From an uncultured Bacteroidales bacterium (GTDB taxonomy: Bacteria > Bacteroidota > Bacteroidia > Bacteroidales > Bacteroidaceae): a DNA stretch of 41,324 nucleotides. Of the stretch, positions 32,399 to 39,770 are shown piece after piece; positions within the stretch are counted from its first letter, which is position 1; every line of letters starts with the position of its first letter. The stretch lies in contig CACYXI010000013.1 in the NCBI GenBank assembly GCA_902778265.1, positions 1 through 41,324 on the forward strand. The letters are read 5' to 3'. Under the pieces are notes generated by a model, which saw only the letters and a list, made by a program, of their open reading frames with translations, had not been told where the DNA came from and made no database searches. A program made the position numbers and the translations under genes.

Positions 32399-34378
32399 TT
32401 ACTTCGCTCCCGGCGCAGCATCGTTTCCTGCACCTCCGTCTTGCTTCTTTGCCGTTGATTTCCTAAAAATATCAGTCTTGATAGCGTCCTTTGGCAGACG
32501 GTCACGTTGCAACTGGTCGATGATAGGCTTGGTGAGACCTTCCACCCTTGCCAGTGTTGGACCTGTAATGTCGAGAACCACGATCTCGTTCTTGCCCTTC
32601 TTCAACCAGCATCCAGGTATGTAGAGAGTCTGCTGTGGGCCTACTTCCCAAAAGCGACCTATGCAATGACCGTTTACCCAGACGAGACCCTTGCCCCATG
32701 TCCTCATGTCAAGATAGGTGTCGCCTGTCTTCGTGAGGCTGAACTCTGCTTTGTAATATGCAGGTTGGGTGTTGGGTGATGGGTGTTGAGTGTTGGTGAT
32801 AGGGATATAGCTCAGGTCGTTATAGTCAAGGTCGTAAGGATAGAGATACACCTTCCAGTCCTTGAGGTTGTATGTGAGGTCGTTCTTGCCATCTGTGGTG
32901 AACACCTCAACCTTATCGGTTATCCCCTTCGGGTCATGGATGAGCTTTGAGTAGTTGATACGTCCCATGACCTCGATGAAGATTTCGAGTTGAGCACCAG
33001 CCTTTACCTCATTCTTGATTTGAAGCGTTGTCTCATAGCCATTGCCACGATAGAGCTGTCCGACAGGGGTTCCGTCAATAGTCACGATGGCATAGTCGCA
33101 CATATCGCTGATGCGGAGGTATGCTCCAGCCTTGAGGTCGGGTAGGGTAGTGGTGTAGAGAATATTGCCATATCCTTGGTTGTACTGCTCAACAGGAAGA
33201 GCATCGTGAGACTCTATTGCCTTTGGGGTGTTTCCTGCTCGGAATAGTGGTGCCATTTCTTCAAACTTTATCTCTGGGATAGAGATTATAGGTAATGGCT
33301 TTGGAATGGCAGGAAGCTTGACGTCAGAATGTTTCTGAAGGAGTTCGCGAAGCTGATAGTACTTCTCTGTTGCAGCTCCCTGTTCGTCGATAGGTGCATC
33401 ATAGTCATAGCTTGTGCAGTCAGGTGCGAAGCCTGTGTTATTAGCTCCTGCCCACCATCCGAATGAGGTGCCTCCGTGAGTCATGTAGAGAGAGAAGGAA
33501 ATGCCGTTGTCGAGCATGGTTGATATGCCATTCACCATATCGGTAGCAGGGCGAGTCTCGTGAGCACGTCCCCAACCGTCGAACCATCCACTCCAATATT
33601 CGGAGCACATACGAGGGGCATTAGGACGGAGTTCGCCAAGCTTCTTGAACTGATCAAGCACGTTGGCACCAGTTCCGAAGTTCATAGTCCATACGAGGTC
33701 GTCAAGGGCATTATCCGTAAAGTTGCTTGACCAGTCACATTGGAACAATGTTGTCTTATCCCAACCTGCGGCACGGAGAGCATCGCGCATGGCGCTAACG
33801 TATGGCTTGTCCTTTGCGTAAGAGCCATATTCGTTCTCCACCTGCACCATAATTATATTACCGCCATTCTCAAGGCGATACGGAGCCAGTACCTCTGCCA
33901 CCTTGTTCTCGAAGGCAATGGCTGGCTTCATGAATTTCTCATCCAAGGTTCTTAGCTTGATGCTGCGATCCTTCAGCAGCCACCAAGGCAGACCGCCCAT
34001 TTCCCATTCGGCACAAACGTATGGGCCAGGGCGTACTATTACCCACATTCCATTCTTCTTGCAGAGTTCCATGAAGGCTGCAAGGTCGTGATTGCCTGAG
34101 AAATCCCACACTCCCTGTTGTGGCTCGTGATAGTTCCAAAAAACGTATGCACAGATGGCATTCATACCGAGAGCCTTGCACATCTTGATGCGATGATCCC
34201 AGTACTCGCGTGGAATACGAGCATAATGAAGTTCGGCAGCCTTTACGATAAAAGGCTTTCCATCTAATAGGAATGTGCCGTCACCTTGCGTGAAGGTGTG
34301 GATTGTCTGTGGCTTCTGCTTCGCGCTTACTGAGAGCGCAAAGGCGAAAATTGCCAGAATGGATAATAGTTTCTTCAT
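32399..34378 (-). CDS. GH35 beta-galactosidase, secreted
   Basis: The 659-residue protein has a signal peptide (LSVSAKQ, about 1-19). The GH35 barrel follows with AAELHYARIPREYWDHRI, GMNAICAYVFWNYHEP, RPGPYVCAEWEMGGLPWWL, the acid/base Glu183 in VENEYGSY, and the nucleophile Glu260 in SEYWSGWFDGWG. The C-terminal half has the beta-sandwich domains of the family (LRISDMCDYAIVTIDG, WGKGLVWVNGHCIGRFWEVG). It should release terminal beta-galactose, for example from galactan side chains of RG-I, in the periplasm or outside the cell. It lies 144 bp downstream of the PAP2 gene. An in-frame heptamer repeat adds NTQHPSPNTQ in a loop (32763-32797). The tail is unusually Gly/Ala/Lys-rich. Confidence 0.95.
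   Translation of the reverse strand: MKKLLSILAIFAFALSVSAKQKPQTIHTFTQGDGTFLLDGKPFIVKAAELHYARIPREYWDHRIKMCKALGMNAICAYVFWNYHEPQQGVWDFSGNHDLAAFMELCKKNGMWVIVRPGPYVCAEWEMGGLPWWLLKDRSIKLRTLDEKFMKPAIAFENKVAEVLAPYRLENGGNIIMVQVENEYGSYAKDKPYVSAMRDALRAAGWDKTTLFQCDWSSNFTDNALDDLVWTMNFGTGANVLDQFKKLGELRPNAPRMCSEYWSGWFDGWGRAHETRPATDMVNGISTMLDNGISFSLYMTHGGTSFGWWAGANNTGFAPDCTSYDYDAPIDEQGAATEKYYQLRELLQKHSDVKLPAIPKPLPIISIPEIKFEEMAPLFRAGNTPKAIESHDALPVEQYNQGYGNILYTTTLPDLKAGAYLRISDMCDYAIVTIDGTPVGQLYRGNGYETTLQIKNEVKAGAQLEIFIEVMGRINYSKLIHDPKGITDKVEVFTTDGKNDLTYNLKDWKVYLYPYDLDYNDLSYIPITNTQHPSPNTQPAYYKAEFSLTKTGDTYLDMRTWGKGLVWVNGHCIGRFWEVGPQQTLYIPGCWLKKGKNEIVVLDITGPTLARVEGLTKPIIDQLQRDRLPKDAIKTDIFRKSTAKKQDGGAGNDAAPGAK
32763..32797. 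repeat. In-frame GGTTGGGTG-type heptamer repeat in the GH35 gene
   Basis: GTTGGGT, GTTGGGT, GATGGGT, GTTGAGT, GTTGG units lie in tandem. They encode NTQHPSPNTQ between YIPIT and PAYYKAEF. This matches the insertion in the unrelated glycosidase at 5104-5132. Confidence 0.8.
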
Positions 34379-34397
34379 TGTTTAGTGGTTAGAGATT

Positions 34398-34510
34398 TAA
34401 GTGAAAAGTGAAGAGTGAAAAGTGAAGAATTTGAGTTACATAAGTTCGGATATTTACTTGTGACGGCAAGAACTAACTTAAATTCTTCACTCTTCACTTT
34501 TCACTCTTCG
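34398..34510. repeat. 65-bp-core element, copy 2
   Basis: The core is 34424-34488 with GAAGAATTTGAGTT and AACTTAAATTCTTC ends. The left arm is AGTGAAA/AGTGAAG heptamers, and the right arm is TCTTCAC/TTTTCAC heptamers. The core differs from copy 3 at about 4 of 65 positions. It fills the GH35-PAP2 gap. Confidence 0.85.
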
Positions 34511-34521
34511 TTTAATTCATG

Positions 34522-35172
34522 TTATATTGCCGCCACCACAGCGAATACCGCGAGTGTGGCAAGTACTGTCATAGCAGGAATCCATTCTGTGATGGATGGG
34601 CATTCCTTTACCTCTGGAAGGTATCTCTTTGGCAGATACTTTTGATATAGCCATATCAGCAAGCATACTACTATTGTAGAGTAGATGATGCCTCCGAGAA
34701 GGTCGCCTGGATAGTGTACGCCGAGGTATGAGCGTGAGTAGCACACTATCAGAGAGAGCGAGAATAGGGAGTACAACACTCGTTTTGACTTCATGAAATA
34801 AGCCACGAGTAATGATAGTCCCCAGTAGTTGGCTGCATGAGCCGAAGGGAAGCCGTAGGAGCCTCCACGATAGTCGTTCACCACGTGAACGTATTGTGAC
34901 AGAGGATTCTCGAGATTAGCTGGACGCAGACGGTGGAACCAAGGACGTATTACCTGTGAGTTGAACATATCTGTCATCAGCATCATCACTCCTACTAATA
35001 ATAGAAGGTGTAGTGCTCCTTGCCAGCCTCTTGTCTTGTAGATGGCGAAGAGTGTTATCAGATAGAACGGAATCCACACCAGTTTCCCGCTGATTAGCCA
35101 CATGAGCCTATCAAGGTACTCTGTGTGTAATCCGTTTATCAATAGTAGGAATTGAGAATCTACTTCTTCCAT
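34522..35172 (-). CDS. PAP2-family membrane phosphatase
   Basis: The 216-residue protein has five to six predicted membrane segments. The PAP2 signature is clear: RPWFHRLRPAN (motif 1, with Arg where Lys is common), GFPSAHAAN (motif 2, catalytic His) and SRSYLGVHYPGD (motif 3, His and Asp). Such enzymes dephosphorylate lipid phosphates such as undecaprenyl pyrophosphate or phosphatidic acid, or lipid A. It is flanked on both sides by near-identical 65-bp-core repeat elements (34398-34510 and 35178-35289), so it could have moved or been rearranged by recombination between them. The substrate is not determinable here. Confidence 0.9.
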   Translation of the reverse strand: MEEVDSQFLLLINGLHTEYLDRLMWLISGKLVWIPFYLITLFAIYKTRGWQGALHLLLLVGVMMLMTDMFNSQVIRPWFHRLRPANLENPLSQYVHVVNDYRGGSYGFPSAHAANYWGLSLLVAYFMKSKRVLYSLFSLSLIVCYSRSYLGVHYPGDLLGGIIYSTIVVCLLIWLYQKYLPKRYLPEVKECPSITEWIPAMTVLATLAVFAVVAAI

Positions 35173-35177
35173 TATCT

Positions 35178-35289
35178 AAGTGAAAAGTGAAGAGTGAAAA
35201 GTGAAGAATTTGAGTTACATGAGTTCTGGTATTTACTTGTGACGGCAAGAACAAACTTAAATTCTTCACTCTTCACTTTTCACTCTTCG
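35178..35289. repeat. 65-bp-core element, copy 3
   Basis: The core is 35203-35267 with the same ends and heptamer arms as copy 2, in the same orientation. It fills the gap between the PAP2 and NhaD genes. Confidence 0.85.
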
Positions 35290-35295
35290 TTTTAT

Positions 35296-36615
35296 TTATC
35301 CAATAAACGTCTTAATCGCCCAGTAGCAGATGATACCTGCAACATATCCTACGAAGGCAATCCATGAAACATTCTTCATGTACCAACCGAATGAGATATG
35401 CTCAAGACCCATCACTACAACACCGGCAGCACTACCGATGATGAGCATAGAACCACCCACACCTGCACAGTATGCAAGCAACTGCCAAAATACACCATCA
35501 ACAACGAGGTTAGGTGCAGAATCAATAACATACATCTTCATAGATGCAGCTACGAGAGGCACATTATCCACGATAGATGAGAGTACACCGATAGCACCTG
35601 TTATGAGGTAGTCGTTACCGATAGCATCATCGAGCCACTTCCCCATTTCTGTGAGTACGCCAATCTCAGAGAGTGTGGCTACTGCCATGAGGATACCGAG
35701 GAAGAACATGATAGTGCTAAGGTCGATGCGTGAGAGCAACTTCGTTACGCGCTTTGCCATAGGATCCTGCTCCTGACGATGACGGTAGATAATCTCGGTT
35801 ACGCACCAGAGAATGCCTAATACACCGATGATACCCATGAATGCGGGAAGCTCTGTGAGGGTGTGGAATACAGGAACGAAGCAGAGACCACCTACACCGA
35901 TAGCGAAGATAATCTTCTTCTGGAGTGAAGATATTACAGATGCAGATTGTGAACCTTTATCAACAACCGCTGGGAGATCACCCTTGAGGTGCATCTGCAA
36001 AACGGCTGTAGGAACTATGAATGCTACGAATGATGGTACGATAATCTCAGAGATAACACCGAGAGCCGTAATCATCTTGCCATTCCAGAGCATGATAGTT
36101 GTAACGTCGCCGATTGGAGAGAAGGCACCACCTGCGTTAGCTGCGATGATAACACATACCGCATACCAGATACGATCGTTCTTGTCCTGAACGAGCTTAC
36201 GCAGAATCATGATCATCACGATTGAGGTCGTGAGGTTGTCGAGAACGGCTGACAGGATAGCTGTCATGAATGCGATCTTCCAAAGCAACGAGCGCTTTGT
36301 CTTTGAAGCAAGGGCACCACGTACCCAGTTGAACCCCCCATGCTGGTCAACAATCTCAACGATTGTCATAGCTCCCATAAGGAAGAATAGGGTAGTGCCA
36401 GCCTCGCCGAGGTTTTTCTCGATAGCCTCGCCCAGTTCCCAATGCTCAGGCAATACTGTGCCTATGAGGTCTGCATGACCTACAGCAAGGAGTGTCCAGC
36501 ATACTACACACATCAAGACTGATATAGCAGCCTTGTTGATTTTTGTTACGCTTTCTATGGCTATGAAGAAGTAGCCAATGACGAAAGCCATACAGATAAT
36601 GGTTGTTAAACTCAT
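35296..36615 (-). CDS. nhaD: NhaD-type Na+/H+ antiporter
   Basis: I chose the ATG at 36615 (439 residues, MSLTTIICMAFVIGYFFIA). The frame upstream to 36660 runs into the promoter region. There are about 12 hydrophobic segments. Motifs of the NhaD/ArsB-like ion-transporter group are visible: GEAGTTLFFLMGAMTIVEIV, VLDNLTTSIVMIMIL, AANAGGAFSPIGDVTTIMLW, LSSIVDNVPLVAA and GSMLIIGSAAGVVVMGLE. It exports Na+ (or Li+) in exchange for H+ at the inner membrane. It is read away from the rhamnose genes, with a 276-bp divergent intergenic region. The link to polysaccharide use is probably only positional. Confidence 0.93.
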   Translation of the reverse strand: MSLTTIICMAFVIGYFFIAIESVTKINKAAISVLMCVVCWTLLAVGHADLIGTVLPEHWELGEAIEKNLGEAGTTLFFLMGAMTIVEIVDQHGGFNWVRGALASKTKRSLLWKIAFMTAILSAVLDNLTTSIVMIMILRKLVQDKNDRIWYAVCVIIAANAGGAFSPIGDVTTIMLWNGKMITALGVISEIIVPSFVAFIVPTAVLQMHLKGDLPAVVDKGSQSASVISSLQKKIIFAIGVGGLCFVPVFHTLTELPAFMGIIGVLGILWCVTEIIYRHRQEQDPMAKRVTKLLSRIDLSTIMFFLGILMAVATLSEIGVLTEMGKWLDDAIGNDYLITGAIGVLSSIVDNVPLVAASMKMYVIDSAPNLVVDGVFWQLLAYCAGVGGSMLIIGSAAGVVVMGLEHISFGWYMKNVSWIAFVGYVAGIICYWAIKTFIG

Positions 36616-36657
36616 TTTTAGTTTAGTTGTTATAAAATAAAGATATTTTTGCGAGTA

Positions 36658-36665
36658 CAAAAGTA
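36658..36665 (-). promoter_or_regulatory. Candidate -7 box for nhaD
   Basis: On the minus strand it reads TACTTTTG, which matches TAnnTTTG, about 43 bp before the chosen start. No clear -33 element was found. Confidence 0.4.
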
Positions 36666-36759
36666 CTAAAAATTTTTCTATAAACCTTATTATATATAAA
36701 AAAATGTTTAAATTTATATGAAATGTTGCATTTAAGGCAAAAAATGAAACAGATTATTC

Positions 36760-36787
36760 TTTGTTATCAATATTTTTAGTATCTTTG
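36760..36787 (+). promoter_or_regulatory. Candidate promoter of the rhamnose operon
   Basis: TTTG (36760-36763) and TATCTTTG (36780-36787) on the + strand. The -7 match is perfect, but the 16-bp spacing is shorter than the usual 19-21. It lies about 105 bp before the rhamnulokinase start. No AraC-type operator was recognised. Confidence 0.45.
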
Positions 36788-36813
36788 CACATCTAACTCT
36801 ATAAAAAGTTTAA

Positions 36814-36873
36814 GGACTAAGGTCTAAGGACTAAGGCTTTTGACTTTGACTTTTGACCTTTGACCTCAAACAA
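36814..36873. repeat. TAAGGAC and TTTGACC heptamer repeats in the rhamnose operon leader
   Basis: TAAGGAC, TAAGGTC, TAAGGAC, TAAGGCT, followed by TTTGACT, TTGACTT, TTGACCT, TTGACCT. This lies in the presumed 5' leader between the promoter and rhamnulokinase. Confidence 0.7.
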
Positions 36874-36891
36874 AACATTAACTTAGACAAT

Positions 36892-38367
36892 ATGAGTGAA
36901 AAACATTTCTTTGCCGTTGACCTTGGGGCAACAAGCGGACGTACCATAGTCGGGCGTTTGAGTGATGGAAGGATTGCTCTTGAGGAACTGACACGCTTTG
37001 ATAACAATCTGATAGAGGTGAATGGTCACTTCTATTGGGATGTCTATGCCCTCTATTTCGAGATTATCAAGGGCTTGAAGGTCGCAAAGCAAAGGAATCT
37101 TGAAATTACCTCTATCGGTATTGATACATGGGGCGTGGATTTTGTATGTACAGCAGAGGACGGCTCTGTTAGTCAGCCACTTGCATATCGTGATCCTCAT
37201 ACCTTTGAAGCTATGTATGATTACCTCCAGAATGTCATGCCTCGTGAAAAGGTTTATGACATTACGGGTATTCAGTTCATGAACTTCAATTCTATCTTCC
37301 AGCTTCATGCCATGAGGCGTGCTGATAACTCAGCCCTCAAAAATGTGAAAAAGATTCTCTTCATTCCTGATGCTTTGAGCTATATGCTAACTGGTAAGAT
37401 GGTTTGCGAATATACCATAGCCTCTACGGCTCAACTTCTCGATCCTCGCACAAAACGCTTGGATTCAACTCTATTGGCATCTTTGGGACTGACAGATTCC
37501 CATTTTGGGAAGATGGTAAACCCTTGTGACATTATCGGTACTCTTACCCCAGAGGTGCAGAAAATAACAGGTCTTGGTGCTGTTCCAGTTGTTGCTGTTG
37601 CAGGTCATGATACGGCTTCTGCTGTGGCTGCTGTTCCTGCTCAGAATGAACGCTTTGCATATCTATCAAGCGGCACATGGTCACTCATGGGCATAGAGAC
37701 AAAAAATGCCATTATTAATAATGTGTCATACGGCCGTAACTTCACTAACGAGGGCGGAATAGAGGGTACTACACGCTTCTTGAAGAATATCTGCGGAATG
37801 TGGCTCTATGAACGTTGTCGTAAGGAATGGACGGATGCTCCTAAGTCTCATGCCGAGCTTATTGCTAAGGCTGTGCAACAACCTGCTTTCCAAAGTCTTA
37901 TCAATCCTGATGATGCTATGTTTGCAAATCCTACCTCTATGGTTGAAGCTATCCAAGACTATTGCCGACAGACTGATCAGCATGTGCCACAAGGCTATGC
38001 AGAGGTATGCCGTTGTATCTTCGATTCTCTCGCCTTGCGCTATCGTCAGGTGTTCTCTTATCTTAAGGAAATGGCTGATTTCCCGATAGAGGTGCTTCAT
38101 ATAATCGGAGGTGGTTCGCTCAATAATGACCTCAATCAGTTTACCGCCAACTCTTGCGGAGTGGAAGTTCTTGCAGGTCCACAGGAATGTACGGCTCTCG
38201 GAAACATAATGGTACAGGCAAAGGCGGCTGGTGAGGTTCGTGATCTCTGGGAGATGCGAAAGGTGATAGCGAATAGCATAGAGCTAAAACATTTCCACCC
38301 AAAGGACAAGGCTCAATGGGATGCCGCCTACGAGCAATTTCTTGCCGTCCTTGGCAAGAAAGAATAA
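36892..38367 (+). CDS. rhaB: Rhamnulokinase (L-rhamnulose kinase)
   Basis: I chose the ATG at 36892 (491 residues, MSEKHFFAVDLGATSGRTIV). The frame is open upstream to 36853 but only through the leader repeat. It is an FGGY-family sugar kinase: the N-terminal phosphate-binding DLGATSGR, then IGIDTWGVDF, FNSIFQLHA, the catalytic Asp240 in VAGHDTASAVAAVP, YLSSGTWSLMG, and a C-terminal adenosine-binding IIGGGSLNNDLNQF. It phosphorylates L-rhamnulose to L-rhamnulose-1-phosphate in the cytoplasm. The length matches known RhaB (about 490). The isomerase gene follows after 38 bp, so the two are probably one operon. The aldolase is not in the window. Confidence 0.95.
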   Translation: MSEKHFFAVDLGATSGRTIVGRLSDGRIALEELTRFDNNLIEVNGHFYWDVYALYFEIIKGLKVAKQRNLEITSIGIDTWGVDFVCTAEDGSVSQPLAYRDPHTFEAMYDYLQNVMPREKVYDITGIQFMNFNSIFQLHAMRRADNSALKNVKKILFIPDALSYMLTGKMVCEYTIASTAQLLDPRTKRLDSTLLASLGLTDSHFGKMVNPCDIIGTLTPEVQKITGLGAVPVVAVAGHDTASAVAAVPAQNERFAYLSSGTWSLMGIETKNAIINNVSYGRNFTNEGGIEGTTRFLKNICGMWLYERCRKEWTDAPKSHAELIAKAVQQPAFQSLINPDDAMFANPTSMVEAIQDYCRQTDQHVPQGYAEVCRCIFDSLALRYRQVFSYLKEMADFPIEVLHIIGGGSLNNDLNQFTANSCGVEVLAGPQECTALGNIMVQAKAAGEVRDLWEMRKVIANSIELKHFHPKDKAQWDAAYEQFLAVLGKKE

Positions 38368-38405
38368 AATAAGAAACCTAAAAACATACTAAACTGAACA
38401 ATAAA

Positions 38406-39659
38406 ATGAAAGCAGAACTAATCAAAAAGGCATACGAGGTAGCAAAGGCTCGCTATGCGGAAATAGGCGTTGATACGGAAAAAGTACTCAAGCAACTTCA
38501 GAACTTCCATCTCTCACTTCATTGCTGGCAGGCTGATGATGTGAAGGGATTCGAAGTACAGGCAGGTGCTATGTCTGGTGGTATTCAGTCAACTGGTGAT
38601 TTCCCTGGTGCAGCTCGCAATATAGACGAACTTCGTGCGGATATTCTCAAGGCAAAATCTCTCATTCCTGGCAAGCATCGCCTTAATCTTCATGAGATTT
38701 ATGGCGATTTCAAGGGTAAGGTTGTGGATCGTGACGAGGTGACTGTGGAATATTTCCAGTCATGGATTGATTGGGCGAAGGATAATGATACTCTCCTTGA
38801 TTTCAATTCCTCTTCTTTCTCTCATCCGAAATCGGGCAGTCTTAGTCTTGCAAATCCAGACGAGGGCATACGCCAGTTCTGGGTAGAGCACACCAAGCGT
38901 TGTCGTGATATTGCCAATGCTATGGGTGAGGCTCAGAATGATCCTTGTATCATGAATCTCTGGGTGCACGATGGCTGTAAGGATGTTAGCGTGAACCATG
39001 CCCTCTACCGTAATATCCTAAAGAAGTCTCTTGATGAGATCTTTGAGAAGAAACAGCCTATGATGAAGGATTGTATCGAGGGTAAGGTTTTCGGCATCGG
39101 ACTTGAATCCTTTACTGTAGGCTCTCACGATTTCTATACTGCATATGCAGCAAAGAATGGGCAGATATTGACTATCGATACTGGTCATTATCATCCAACG
39201 GAATCACCTGCCGACAAGGTTTCTGCCGTTCTTCCTTTCATTAACGAGCTTATGCTTCATGTCTCTCGTCCTGTACGTTGGGATTCTGATCATGTCACAA
39301 TCATGGATGACCCTACACAGGAGCTTTTCTTCGAGATTGTACGTGCCAATGCCCTTGATAGAGTTCATTATGGTCTTGACTTCTTCGATGGCTCAATAAA
39401 CCGTATTGGTGCCTATGTCATAGGTTCTCGTGCAGCCCAGAAGTGTATGCTCAGAGCTTTGCTTGAGCCAAGGAAGATGATTTCCGAACTTGAGCTTGCA
39501 GGTGAAGGCTACAAGGTTCTTGCCATCATTGAGGAGCAGAAGGCTATGCCTTGGCAAGCCGTCTATGATGAGTTCTGTGTGCGTAATGATGTGCCTGTTG
39601 GTCAGGACTTTATCCTTGATATAGAGAAATATACGAGTGAGGTGATAAGTAAACGATAA
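38406..39659 (+). CDS. rhaA: L-rhamnose isomerase
   Basis: The 417-residue protein matches the usual length of RhaA/RhaI (about 418). Family motifs are clear: LSLHCWQADDVKGFE, STGDFPGAARN, LNLHEIYGDF, IMNLWVHDGCKD, GLESFTVGSHDFY, DTGHYHPTE, SRPVRWDSDHV and HYGLDFFDGSINRI. The His and Asp residues of these motifs form the two-metal (Mn2+) site. It converts L-rhamnose to L-rhamnulose in the cytoplasm, which RhaB then phosphorylates. The order is kinase, isomerase, then transporter (111-bp repeat-rich gap). Confidence 0.97.
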   Translation: MKAELIKKAYEVAKARYAEIGVDTEKVLKQLQNFHLSLHCWQADDVKGFEVQAGAMSGGIQSTGDFPGAARNIDELRADILKAKSLIPGKHRLNLHEIYGDFKGKVVDRDEVTVEYFQSWIDWAKDNDTLLDFNSSSFSHPKSGSLSLANPDEGIRQFWVEHTKRCRDIANAMGEAQNDPCIMNLWVHDGCKDVSVNHALYRNILKKSLDEIFEKKQPMMKDCIEGKVFGIGLESFTVGSHDFYTAYAAKNGQILTIDTGHYHPTESPADKVSAVLPFINELMLHVSRPVRWDSDHVTIMDDPTQELFFEIVRANALDRVHYGLDFFDGSINRIGAYVIGSRAAQKCMLRALLEPRKMISELELAGEGYKVLAIIEEQKAMPWQAVYDEFCVRNDVPVGQDFILDIEKYTSEVISKR

Positions 39660-39661
39660 GG

Positions 39662-39768
39662 AAAAAGTAGAAAGTAAAAAATAAAAAGTAAAAAGTGGGA
39701 AATCATGCGTTTTAGCGGAAGTACTAATCATACTTTTTAATTTTTACTTCTTCCTTTTTATTTTAGAA
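39662..39768. repeat. Intergenic inverted repeat with AAAAGTA heptamer arms
   Basis: AAAAGTA, GAAAGTA, AAAAATA, AAAAGTA, AAAAGTG (39664-39699) face TACTTTT, TAATTTT, TACTTCT, TCCTTTT, TATTTTA (39733-39767). The core contains GTTTTAGCGGAAG, weakly like the reverse of the core at about 21640. Confidence 0.72.
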
Positions 39769-39770
39769 GT

